From JAPLJC01 sp963697965 (lineage in GTDB: Bacteria; Desulfobacterota; Desulfobaccia; Desulfobaccales; 0-14-0-80-60-11), in contig OY969108.1 in NCBI GenBank assembly GCA_963697965.1, positions 1,984,001 through 2,048,000 on the forward strand: a DNA stretch of 64,000 bases. The letters are read 5' to 3'. Made by a program: the position numbers and the translations under genes. Below, one piece after another: positions 38,793 through 46,605 of the stretch (positions are counted from its first letter, which is position 1; the number at the start of each line of letters is the position of its first letter). The notes under the pieces were generated by a model. The model made no database searches. It saw only the letters and a list, made by a program, of their open reading frames with translations, and was not told the origin of the DNA.

Positions 38793-40166
38793 TTATTCAT
38801 AGCGCAGCGCCTCGATGGGATCGAGCCGGGAGGCCTTATAGGCGGGGTAAAAGCCAAAGGCGATGCCGACGCTGGCCGAAACGAGCACGGCGGCGACGAT
38901 CGCTCCCACCGAAACCGCCGTCGGCCAGCCCAACACCAGAGATACGACATAGGAACTGCCGCGTCCCAAGAGGATGCCCATGGTCCCGCCCAGCAGGCAC
39001 AGCAGCACGGCCTCGGTCAAAAACTGGCGCAAAATGTCACCCGGCTCCGCACCCACCGCCATCCGCAACCCGATCTCCCGGGTCCGTTCGGTTACCGAGA
39101 CGAGCATAATGTTCATGATGCCGATGCCGCCCACCAACAGAGAGATCATGGCCACGCACAGCAGCAGTTTGGTCATCATCTCCGCGGTCGCACTCATCGT
39201 CTTGGTAATCTCGGTCATGTCCCGAATGATGAAATCATCCGGATCGGTATCGCGCAGGCGGTGCCGCTGCCGAAGCAAGTCGCTGATCTGTGTGATTGCC
39301 GGGGAAACCTGATTGGCGGCAGGCGCGGCAGTCAGGATTTGGTCGACGTTGGCGAATCGAATCGGCTGGGCGGTGTCGGTCTGTTCCGTGGTCGATGGCA
39401 CCGGATAAAGATTTTGCGCCGTCTCCGGGTAAATCGTGTTGAGCGTATTGACTTCTGCTGTGTTGGCGGCGTTTATGGAGCTCTGGTTGCCGGCGGCCAG
39501 CGTGGCGGCGACCACGCGATATTTGATCGTCGTCCAGGGGGCCAAAAGGATATCGTCCTGGTCCAGACCCATCAGGTTGGCGCCTTTCTTGTGCAAGACG
39601 CCGATGACCTTAAAATCGACGTTCTTGATGCGCACGTGCTTGCCGATGGGCGACTGGCCGCCAAAAAGCTCTCTGACCACGGTCTCGCCCACCAGGCAGA
39701 CTTTGCTCGAGTTCAGGACTTCATGGTCGCTAAAGGCTTCCCCTTCAGCCATATCGGTCCAATCGCGTATATCGAGAAATGCAGGCGCGGTGCCATAGAC
39801 GTAAGTCGGCACCCAGTTTTGATTGCCGTACACCACCTGGGCGCGGGCGCGCACGATGGGCGCCGCGTAGGCCACGGCGGGGCATTCTTTCAGGATCGCC
39901 TCCACATCCTCCGGGGTCAACGTCATCATGGCGCCGGAGCCGGTATTGACGCCTGCTATGTTCATGGCCCCCGGCAGGATCACCACCGTGTTGGCGCCCA
40001 TGCTGGCCATGGTGCGCTGGATGGCCGCCTTGGCTCCATTGCCGATCTCCATCATGGTGATCACCGCGGCCACGCCAATGACAATGCCCAGGGTCGTCAG
40101 CGCCGCCCGCATGATGTTGTGGCGCAGCGCCAGAGAGGCCATCTTCAAGGTGCGGACAAACTTCAA
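38793..40166 (-). CDS. MacB-type ABC transporter permease
   Basis: A 457-residue permease of the MacB/FtsX type: one N-terminal membrane helix (AALTTLGIVIGVAAVITMM), a periplasmic MacB_PCD domain of about 270 residues, and three C-terminal helices beginning with LLLCVAMISLLVGGIGIMNI. The sequence MLVSVTERTREIGLRMAVGA is the canonical FtsX-like cytoplasmic loop. The ATPase is in a separate gene, unlike E. coli MacB. Its ATG overlaps the ATPase stop by four nt (ATGA), so the two are translated in register. Confidence 0.92.
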   Translation of the reverse strand: MKFVRTLKMASLALRHNIMRAALTTLGIVIGVAAVITMMEIGNGAKAAIQRTMASMGANTVVILPGAMNIAGVNTGSGAMMTLTPEDVEAILKECPAVAYAAPIVRARAQVVYGNQNWVPTYVYGTAPAFLDIRDWTDMAEGEAFSDHEVLNSSKVCLVGETVVRELFGGQSPIGKHVRIKNVDFKVIGVLHKKGANLMGLDQDDILLAPWTTIKYRVVAATLAAGNQSSINAANTAEVNTLNTIYPETAQNLYPVPSTTEQTDTAQPIRFANVDQILTAAPAANQVSPAITQISDLLRQRHRLRDTDPDDFIIRDMTEITKTMSATAEMMTKLLLCVAMISLLVGGIGIMNIMLVSVTERTREIGLRMAVGAEPGDILRQFLTEAVLLCLLGGTMGILLGRGSSYVVSLVLGWPTAVSVGAIVAAVLVSASVGIAFGFYPAYKASRLDPIEALRYE

Positions 40167-40882
40167 GAGGCGCCTCCCGCACTCTGAGGTGCGCCCCCGC
40201 CATCGATGACGCCGTCCTTGATGAGGATGATCCGCTGCGCATGTTGAGCGACGCCAGGATCATGGGTCACCATGACCAGTGTGATGCGGTCCATTTGGTT
40301 AAGCTGCTGAAAGGTGTGAAGGATTTCCTCGCTAGTGCGGGAGTCGAGATTGCCGGTGGGCTCGTCGGCGAAAAGCACTTGCGGATGGTTGATCAGAGAA
40401 CGGGCGATGGCCACCCGCTGCTGTTCACCTCCCGAGAGTTGCGACGGCCGGTGATGCATACGGCCCGCTAAGCCGACTTTTTCGAGCAAGGCGGCGGCGC
40501 GCCGTTCCATCTCGGAGTCACTGAGATTATCCCGGCAATACATGAGGGGCATCAAAACGTTTTCAAAGGCTGTCATCCGCGGCAGCAGGTTAAAACTCTG
40601 AAACACAAAACCGATCATGCGGTTACGTAAACGGGCCCGTTCTTTGGGGGTGAGCCCCGAGATTTCACGGCCGTCGAGCCAGTATGCACCCGAAGTGGGG
40701 TGATCGAGGCAACCCATAATGTTCATCAGGGTGCTCTTGCCGGAACCGCTGACCCCCATCAGCGCCACGAACTCGGACCGGGCGACCCGCTGGGAAATCC
40801 CTCTGAGCACCGGCAGATCAAGTTCTCCCAGGTGGTAAGTCTTGCAGATGTCGTGGAGTTCGATGAATTCCATATCCGGCAT
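40163..40882 (-). CDS. ABC transporter ATP-binding protein, MacB/LolD-like
   Basis: A 239-residue ATPase. Walker A is GVSGSGKST, the signature is LSGGEQQRVAIARSL, Walker B is VLFADEPTGNLD and the switch histidine is in MVTHDPGVAQH. This is the LolD/MacB group, which powers mechanotransmission exporters. The start at 40882 or 40873 is more sensible than the long frame from 40978, which would overlap the MacA gene. It is coupled to the permease by a four-nt overlap. Confidence 0.93.
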   Translation of the reverse strand: MPDMEFIELHDICKTYHLGELDLPVLRGISQRVARSEFVALMGVSGSGKSTLMNIMGCLDHPTSGAYWLDGREISGLTPKERARLRNRMIGFVFQSFNLLPRMTAFENVLMPLMYCRDNLSDSEMERRAAALLEKVGLAGRMHHRPSQLSGGEQQRVAIARSLINHPQVLFADEPTGNLDSRTSEEILHTFQQLNQMDRITLVMVTHDPGVAQHAQRIILIKDGVIDGGGAPQSAGGAS

Positions 40883-40895
40883 ACCGTGGCCGAGT

Positions 40896-42290
40896 TTAGT
40901 GGGGGCCGCCGGGAGGTGGTTGATGCTGCCCGCCGCGAAAGTGCCCAAATTGGGGTATGAATGGACTGGCCCCGGCACTTTGACTGCCCTCCGGTTCCCG
41001 CTTGCCTTCGGCGCTGACCACCGGCAGACCCTCGGTCAGCCCCTTGCCGCTCACTTCGGTCCAGACGCCGTCCGTCAAGCCAAGGTGGACATGGATGGGC
41101 CGAACGCTATCGCCCCGAGGGACCCAGACAGTTCCGCGGGATTGAGACGCGCCGCTCCCTCTGGCGCGCCCCTCCTCCTTCCCGGAGCCAGCGGCCCCAG
41201 CTTCGGGCACCTCCGCTGATGCATAGGCCCTGCGGCTGCCCCGGGGAGCCCAGCGCAACGCCGCGTTCGGCACCAGCAGCACGTTCAGGCGGCGGCCAAC
41301 TTCGAATTGCAGGTTAGTGGTCAGATAGGGCAGCAGTTTGCCATCGGAGTTGTCGCAGTTGACCTCCACCGTGTAGGTGACCACGTTCTGGGACATGGTG
41401 GCATTCAGGCGAATCTTGCCGACAACGCCATGAAAAACCTGATCGCCAAAGGCGTCCACCGTAAAAGTCACCTGCTGGTCAGGGTGAATATTGCCGATGT
41501 CGGCTTCGTTAACCGAGGCCCATACCTGGATGCGCTTGAGGTTCACGGCGATCAGGAACAGGCTGGGGGTGGTCGTGCTGGAGACGATGGTCTGGCCAAT
41601 ATTGACGCGGCGGTCAACGATGACGCCATCGACCGGCGAAGTGATGGTGCAGTAGGCGAGGGTTTCCTGATCCTTTTTCAGGGTGGCTGCCGCCTGCGTC
41701 ACAGCCGCGGCCGCCTGCTCCACGCTGGCCTGGGCCAGCGCCACGTTCGCCTTGGCAACCAGGTAATTGGCCTTGTATTGATCATACACGGTCGCCGCCA
41801 ATGCCTGGGATGGTCCGAGCTTTTGGGCGCGATTCCAGTCCACCTCAGCCTCCCACAGCTTGGCCTGCATCTGCAGAACGTTGGCTTTGGCGTTAACCAG
41901 GTTGGCCCGGGCCTGTTGCAAGGCGGCCTTATCGATGGCCACCGCGGCCACATAGAGCGTGTCGTCTATGTGCGCCAGCACACTCCCCCGCTTCACGACC
42001 GACCCATAGTCGACGAGTTTACCGTTGGCGTCCCGGCCGAAGGAAAGAATCATACCGGCAACCTGGGCGCCGATGTCGATGACCTGCTCCGGTTCCACCG
42101 TGCCGGTGGCGCTGATCGTCGCCAGCAGGTCGCCCCGCTTCACCGGTACCGTGCTAAACCCGTTGGACCTGCCGCCGCCCTCGAGCAAACGTCCCAGCAA
42201 CAAGAGGGCGGCAACCAGTCCCACCAGGAATAGCAGCTGGAGGCGCTTGTCGAGCCGCTTCAATTTTTCAATCCAATTCGTTATGGCCAC
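40896..42290 (-). CDS. Periplasmic adaptor protein, MacA/HlyD family
   Basis: A 464-residue adaptor with an N-terminal membrane anchor (LQLLFLVGLVAALLLLGRLL) and a HlyD-type barrel-sandwich domain. TVPVKRGDLLATISATGTVE is typical of MacA. An alpha-hairpin rich in QAxAxLxxA repeats follows, then SPVDGVIVDRRVNIGQTIVS. The frame opens at 42524, but the first 78 residues are translated repeats; a GTG at 42290 with AGAGGT nine nt upstream is a better start. It begins the operon adaptor-ATPase-permease-outer membrane factor, a full MacAB-TolC-like efflux machine. The C-terminal tail (GASQSRGTV, GASPFIPQFGHF) is unusual and low in conservation. Confidence 0.88.
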   Translation of the reverse strand: MAITNWIEKLKRLDKRLQLLFLVGLVAALLLLGRLLEGGGRSNGFSTVPVKRGDLLATISATGTVEPEQVIDIGAQVAGMILSFGRDANGKLVDYGSVVKRGSVLAHIDDTLYVAAVAIDKAALQQARANLVNAKANVLQMQAKLWEAEVDWNRAQKLGPSQALAATVYDQYKANYLVAKANVALAQASVEQAAAAVTQAAATLKKDQETLAYCTITSPVDGVIVDRRVNIGQTIVSSTTTPSLFLIAVNLKRIQVWASVNEADIGNIHPDQQVTFTVDAFGDQVFHGVVGKIRLNATMSQNVVTYTVEVNCDNSDGKLLPYLTTNLQFEVGRRLNVLLVPNAALRWAPRGSRRAYASAEVPEAGAAGSGKEEGRARGSGASQSRGTVWVPRGDSVRPIHVHLGLTDGVWTEVSGKGLTEGLPVVSAEGKREPEGSQSAGASPFIPQFGHFRGGQHQPPPGGPH

Positions 42291-42954
42291 GTTGGCGCAA
42301 CCTCTGGATGGCCTTTCCCGACCCTCATGAAACCTGCCCAGGGAAAAGGGGCGGAACAGAGACGAGCAAGGTAGTTTAGGCCCGTAATGTCCGGCAACAA
42401 AATTGCAGGGAGCATGGTTTTTCGTAGGGGGCGCCCACCTGGGTGCGCCCCTGCAAGACCATTCATACCCCCATTCACCCTGCCCTTTCCCCCTGTTTGG
42501 ACCGGGGAGATGGGTAACAAGCAAAACCCTGTCAGTCTGACCAACAATGTTACTATTAGTATATTAACCGATTTACGAGCCGATCTCGGCGTTCCTGGAG
42601 CGGTCTCCCGATAATTGCTGGAAGCCCTGAAAGAAATAATAGGTGATCAAGGGATGGGATCGGGGAAGGCAGAGGCAATAAAACATTCTTTCAAGCAAAT
42701 AAACCACGTAGCGGCGGGTTTTAAACCCGCCGCTACGGAGCGGACACCTGGCTCCGCCCCTACGCAAAACCATGCTCGGATATTCCACAGGAAGCGAAAA
42801 AAACTTAGATGCAACCCTCAGATTCCCGGCGGAGAGAAAGCAACGGCAACGGTTCCGGCGGCGATAACGGCAGGAGGATTTTTTTTCCGTGGCTTTTGGC
42901 AAATATTGGGTTAACATTTATAATTGATTTGGAAAAATGAGGTGGAACGGAGTT
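42291..42954. other. Gap with palindromes and a MarR-like site between the efflux operon and rpmE
   Basis: No gene is supported in these 664 nt. It holds a GTAGGGGGCGCCCACCTGGG palindrome (42424-42452), the site ACTATTAGTA (42552-42561), which also occurs in the MarR promoter at 26884-26893, a GCGGCGGGTTTTAAACCCGC palindrome (42708-42736) and GGAGCGGACACCTGGCTCCG plus CCCCTAC (42737-42763). The promoters of the efflux operon (minus) and rpmE (plus) must lie here. Confidence 0.6.
42552..42561. promoter_or_regulatory. Possible MarR-type site upstream of the efflux operon
   Basis: ACTATTAGTA here is identical to the centre of the inverted repeat in the marR promoter (26884-26893), and is flanked by T/A-rich sequence (TGTT...TATATTAA). 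Chance identity over ten bases is possible in 64 kb. Confidence 0.3.
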
Positions 42955-43182
42955 ATGAAAACAGCCATTCATCCCAAACTTTTGAAAACCACGGTGGGCT
43001 GCGCCTGTGGCAATGAATTCGTCACCGGTTCCACCAGGGACAAGATCCGGGTGGAGATCTGCTCCAAGTGCCATCCCTTCTTCACCGGCAAACAGAAACT
43101 GGTGGACACCGCCGGCCGGGTGGAACGCTTCCGGCGAAAATACGCTCACCTGGAAAAGCCCGCTGCCGAAAAGGCCGAATGA
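42955..43182 (+). CDS. rpmE: 50S ribosomal protein L31
   Basis: A 75-residue L31 of the zinc-binding (C+) type: CACGNEF and CSKCHPF carry the four cysteines, followed by FTGKQKLVDTAGRVERF, the family signature. The start MKTAIHPKL at 42955 is the conserved one; an in-frame upstream ATG at 42937 is not. Its stop overlaps the start of the DUF1385 gene (ATGA), a pairing common in bacteria. Confidence 0.97.
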   Translation: MKTAIHPKLLKTTVGCACGNEFVTGSTRDKIRVEICSKCHPFFTGKQKLVDTAGRVERFRRKYAHLEKPAAEKAE

Positions 43183-44171
43183 AGCCTGCGGAAACCCAAC
43201 TGGCGGTGGGCGGCCAGGCGGTGCTGGAGGGCGTGATGATGCGCTCCCCGCATGCCCTGGCCATCGCCGTGCGGCGTCCCGACGGCTCCATTTGCCTGAA
43301 GGATGAGCCTTACCAGTCTCTGGCCGACCGCTTCCCGGTCATGAAGCGCCCCGGGCTGCGGGGCCCCTTGATCCTTCTGGAGGCCATGGTGACCGGCGTC
43401 CGGGCCCTCAGCTTTTCAGCCCAGGCGGCTCTCCAGGAGGAGGAAGACGACGAGCCGCCCCTGGGCTGGGTCAGTATCTCCCTTACCCTGGGGGCCGCTT
43501 TCCTCCTGGCCTTCCTCCTCTTCGGCTTTCTGCCCCACTGGCTCAGCGGCATGAGCGGCCGTCTGCTGGGACGTCCCCTCACCCCGGCGGACCTCTCCTT
43601 TCACTTGATCGACGGCCTCATCAAAGCGGTCTTTATCCTCTTATATATCTGGGGCATCTCTTTTTTCCCCGATATCCGCCGGGTCTTCGAATATCACGGC
43701 GCCGAACACAAGTCCATCTGCACCTTTGAGTCGGGCCAGCCCCTGGAAGTGGAGTACGCCAGGCGCCACCCCACCGCCCATGCCCGCTGTGGCACCTCCT
43801 TCATCCTGGTGGTGCTGCTGGTGAGCATCTTCATCTTCGCGGTCTTCTTCCCGCTGTTTCCGGCTTTGACCCACAAGGGCCTGGCCAACAATCTGCTCCA
43901 GGTGCTCGTCAAGGTGGTCCTGATGCTCCCTATTGCCGCCCTGTCCTATGAAATCATCCGCTGGGGAGGGGAACACCGGGACCATTTCCTGGCCCGCTTC
44001 CTGCTCTGGCCGGGGCTGGCCACCCAGCGCCTCACCGCCCTGGAACCCGACGATTCCCAATTGGAAGTGGCCCTGGAAGCCTTGAAGGCTGTGGTCGTCC
44101 GGGAACAGTTGCCCCAAACCGTCGGGACCCCGGAGTTGGCTTCTGATACCTGCGCCCAATGTCAACACTGA
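43179..44171 (+). CDS. DUF1385 (YqhQ-like) membrane protein
   Basis: A 330-residue member of DUF1385. The N-terminus QLAVGGQAVLEGVMMRSP is the defining motif, followed by several membrane helices (LTLGAAFLLAFLLFGFLPHW and others) and FEYHGAEHKSICTFESG, a conserved loop with His/Glu/His likely to bind metal. TAHARCGTSFILVVLLVSIF is also characteristic. The function is unproven. It overlaps rpmE by four nt. The prfA gene that often follows is absent here. Confidence 0.9.
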   Translation: MKPAETQLAVGGQAVLEGVMMRSPHALAIAVRRPDGSICLKDEPYQSLADRFPVMKRPGLRGPLILLEAMVTGVRALSFSAQAALQEEEDDEPPLGWVSISLTLGAAFLLAFLLFGFLPHWLSGMSGRLLGRPLTPADLSFHLIDGLIKAVFILLYIWGISFFPDIRRVFEYHGAEHKSICTFESGQPLEVEYARRHPTAHARCGTSFILVVLLVSIFIFAVFFPLFPALTHKGLANNLLQVLVKVVLMLPIAALSYEIIRWGGEHRDHFLARFLLWPGLATQRLTALEPDDSQLEVALEALKAVVVREQLPQTVGTPELASDTCAQCQH

Positions 44172-44367
44172 TTCCTGACCAGGAGCAGATACGGAATGGT
44201 GAACAGTAAGCAGTAAGCAGTAAGCAGTCTCCCCCTACCCTGCCGCGGCCTTACGGCCGCCCGCCGGCGCTAATCTTAAAGACATTTTTTAGCGGACGAA
44301 AACCAGAGGCAACACGCCGGCAAAACCCCTTGACAGCAGCCTGGGGCCAAGATAACAATTAACCGAT
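44172..44367. repeat. AGTAAGC direct repeats and promoter region of the glycosyltransferase
   Basis: AGTAAGCAGTAAGCAGTAAG (44206-44228) is a tandem seven-base repeat, comparable with the CAGTAGCCAGTAGTCAGAAG run at 50885-50920 and the CAGTGGCCAGTGATCAG run at 13549. No gene is seen. Confidence 0.65.
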
Positions 44368-45747
44368 ATGTCCAGGAAAATTTTGGCCCTTTCCCTGCTA
44401 CCTGCCTTCTCGCAGGTTTCGGCGCCCACCGTTGCCGGCGCTAACCGGGGTCTGAAGGCGGACCCCTTCATCAAGCTGCTGGTGCCCCTGCTGCTGGTGG
44501 TGACTTTCTGGATGGCCTACGAATGGGGCTCCCTGGGCGCCTATTGGCAAAGGCTCAGCAGCCACCCCTCCGGCTCCTTGTTGCTGGGCCTGGGCAGCGT
44601 TTATTCCTTGATGCTGCTGACCTTGCAAATATTGCGCACCATTTTTTGGGCCAGCTATCGCCCCTACCCGCTGGCAGAGGGCCCCTGGCCCACCCTGAGC
44701 GTCATCATCCCGGCCTATAACGAAGGCGCCATGGTAGAGCAGGCCGTGTCCCGCGTGGCGGCCTCCGACTATCCCGCTGACCGCCTGGAAATCATTTGTA
44801 TCGACGACGGCTCCACGGATGATACCTGGGAATTTATCCAGCGGGCCTGCCGCCGCTATCCTCTCCTGGTCAAGGCCATCCGCTTCCCGGCCAACCGCGG
44901 CAAGAAAGAGGCGTTAGGCGCCGGCTTCAACCAGGGCCGCGGGGAGGTTTTCATTACCGTGGACTCCGACAGCCTCATCGAGCCCGAGGCCCTGCGCCAC
45001 CTGGTTTCACCCCTGATGGTGGATGAGAAGATGGGCGCGGTGGCCGGCAACGTCAAGGTCTTCAACCGCCACCAGAGCCTGATGGGCAAGATGCAGGGAG
45101 TGCGCTTTATCAACCTCGACTACCTGCGGGCCGCCCAATCCTGGTATCGCACCGTGATCTGCACCCCGGGGTCCCTCTCGGCCTACAGGCGCGGCGCCCT
45201 CATGCCCATCCTGTCCGCCTGGCAGCGGCAGACCTTTCTGGGAGCCCCCTGCCGCCACAGCGAGGACCGGGCCCTGACTAATTTTATCCTGCGGGCCGGC
45301 TACTATACCTGCTACCAGCGGACCGCGGTGGTCCACACCCTGGTGCCCGAAACCTACCGCGGGGTCTGCAATATGTACCTGCGCTGGGAGCGGGGCAACG
45401 TGCGGGAATCCTTCGTCCAACTGAGCTATCTCTTTACCCGCTATCGCACCGAACATCGCCTCCTGCCAGTGGTTGAATTTTTTCTGAGCCAGTTGGAATA
45501 TCCTCTGGCCTTGCTCTTCTTCGGCCTGCTGCTGGCCGCCATCGCGGCTCATCCCGGGCTGATCCTCAATCTGCTGTGGCTGCTGGCGCTCGGTTCTCTC
45601 CTGAATTTGATCTATTATCTCTGGCTGGAGCGGGACCTCGATTTCGTCTATGGCGTCATCTACAGTTTCTATGCCTTTTTCCTGCTGCAATGGATCTATC
45701 CCTACGCCTTCGCCACCGTCCGTGACTGCCATTGGCTGACGCGCTAG
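44368..45747 (+). CDS. Processive family 2 glycosyltransferase, membrane-bound
   Basis: A 459-residue GT2 enzyme of the hyaluronan/chitin/cellulose synthase type. Motifs: VIIPAYNEG, CIDDGSTDDTWE, TVDSDS (DxD), SEDRALTNF (catalytic ED) and LRWERGN, the variant of QxxRW seen in processive enzymes. Two membrane helices precede the catalytic domain and four or five follow it, so the product is probably polymerised and exported across the inner membrane. No other polysaccharide gene is nearby, so the polymer is unknown. The stop codon overlaps the end of a MITE-like element. Confidence 0.9.
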   Translation: MSRKILALSLLPAFSQVSAPTVAGANRGLKADPFIKLLVPLLLVVTFWMAYEWGSLGAYWQRLSSHPSGSLLLGLGSVYSLMLLTLQILRTIFWASYRPYPLAEGPWPTLSVIIPAYNEGAMVEQAVSRVAASDYPADRLEIICIDDGSTDDTWEFIQRACRRYPLLVKAIRFPANRGKKEALGAGFNQGRGEVFITVDSDSLIEPEALRHLVSPLMVDEKMGAVAGNVKVFNRHQSLMGKMQGVRFINLDYLRAAQSWYRTVICTPGSLSAYRRGALMPILSAWQRQTFLGAPCRHSEDRALTNFILRAGYYTCYQRTAVVHTLVPETYRGVCNMYLRWERGNVRESFVQLSYLFTRYRTEHRLLPVVEFFLSQLEYPLALLFFGLLLAAIAAHPGLILNLLWLLALGSLLNLIYYLWLERDLDFVYGVIYSFYAFFLLQWIYPYAFATVRDCHWLTR

Positions 45748-45938
45748 TATTGTGTCCCACGGAAACGTTGCCTAATTTTTGCCTTTTTTTCTCCCCCTTG
45801 AGGGGGCGACACCGGGTGGGGGTGGTAATTTATTGTTCATTTACCAGATGTTGCCACCCTCCCCCCAAGCCCCTCCCCTCTCAGGGAGGGGGGTAGGTCA
45901 AATTTTTTGTAAGATAATTGCGATAATTGTGGGAAATA
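45746..45938. mobile_element. MITE-like element, copy 2
   Basis: It begins AGTATTGTGTCCCACGGAAA, matching copy 1 at 31524, with the left end overlapping the stop codon of the glycosyltransferase gene (45745-45747). It shares TGGTAATTTAT, TGTTGCCACC and CCCCTCCCCTCTCAGGGAGG with copy 1. The right end (ATAATTGTGGGA) is less complete than in copy 1. Its core GGGGGCGACACCGGGTGGGG also appears at 57652-57671. Confidence 0.72.
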
Positions 45939-46152
45939 GCGATAGCAGCAATGGCAAAACTGAGATTTTTGGGCGGAACCATCCACGAAGGAGCCCTGCC
46001 ACCGTTTGCCTGGCGCCGGTCTTGCTAAAAGATGCTAAAAGATTCTCCGCATTCATGAAAATTTAATAACCATAATTAAACTCACAATATCAGCGTCCGC
46101 TTGTCTAATCTAGTGAAACGAAATTATCCCGTAATTCATTGATAGGCAGGTG
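45939..46152. other. Gap without a recognised feature
   Basis: Beyond the MITE-like copy, I see nothing that looks like a gene or a strong signal here. Confidence 0.5.
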
Positions 46153-46278
46153 ATGAACGTGGAATTCCCCTTGTTTGCCATGATATCTTTTTCCGGCATC
46201 TATGCCCTGGGCTGTTGCGTTTTCTGCCTTTTAGACAAATCGCACCGGGGCCAGGTGCTCTACCGGCTCCATAAGTGA
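46153..46278 (+). CDS. Possible 41-residue membrane peptide
   Basis: A short frame of 41 codons encodes one hydrophobic stretch (MISFSGIYALGCCVFCLL, residues about 10-27) followed by a basic tail (DKSHRGQVLYRLHK). A weak ribosome site (GGCAGGTG) precedes the ATG. It is isolated and convergent with feoB. The composition (membrane helix with basic cytoplasmic tail and three Cys) is protein-like, but nothing proves it is expressed. Confidence 0.4.
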   Translation: MNVEFPLFAMISFSGIYALGCCVFCLLDKSHRGQVLYRLHK

Positions 46279-46330
46279 TCGCTGCTTAGGTTATTCCTGG
46301 AATGATAGGGGTTTGCCCAGGCGGCGCCTG

Positions 46331-46359
46331 ACAAAATCGGGCCGCAGCGGTGCGGCCCG
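46331..46359 (-). terminator. Candidate terminator downstream of feoB
   Basis: CGGGCCGCA, loop of four, TGCGGCCCG is a perfect 9-bp stem at 46338-46359. On the minus strand it is followed by ATTTTGT. It is about 250 nt beyond the feoB stop. Confidence 0.5.
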
Positions 46360-46427
46360 GTCTGGTAAAAATCCGCAACCAAGGCCGGGCCGGAAAACCC
46401 CTTCACCCCGCCGGCCCCCGGGGTAGC

Positions 46428-46520
46428 CTGCGCCCGCTGTCTCCAGGGCTAGACTGCGCCCGCTGTCTCCAGGGCTAGACTGCGACCGCTGCCTCCCGGG
46501 CTAGACTGCGACCGCTGCCT
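46428..46520. repeat. 26-bp tandem repeat, about 3.6 copies
   Basis: The unit is CTGCGCCCGCTGTCTCCAGG plus GCTAGA. Copies one and two are identical; copies three and four have ACCGCTGCCT changes in common. There are no spacers, so it is not a CRISPR array. It lies in the gap that follows feoB. Confidence 0.9.
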
Positions 46521-46532
46521 TAAGGAGAAATT

Positions 46533-46553
46533 GGTGGGCAGTGCCCACCCTAC
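46533..46553. repeat. GGTGGGCAGTGCCCACCCTAC palindrome (inverted copy)
   Basis: This is the reverse complement of the GTAGGGTGGGCACTGCCCACC family. The next copy in direct orientation is at 48544, so feoB is bracketed by an inverted pair. Confidence 0.85.
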
Positions 46554-46605
46554 ATGGGCAGCCAGCCGCTGGCGGCGGTCTGCCGCCCTCAGTGAGATTT
46601 CCCTT

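Noticed and set aside
40896..42524. MacA-like protein with a 78-residue N-terminal extension
   Set aside because: The extension is translated intergenic repeat; a GTG at 42290 with a ribosome site places the membrane anchor properly.
42573..42917. Open frames on both strands between the efflux operon and rpmE
   Set aside because: They overlap palindromic repeats, have no ribosome site and look like no protein.
45779..46066. Open frame of 95 codons after the glycosyltransferase
   Set aside because: Most of it lies in the MITE-like element and the same sequence in copy 1 gives a different, shorter frame.
46428..46520. CRISPR array
   Set aside because: Repeats are directly joined without spacers, and no cas gene is in the window.
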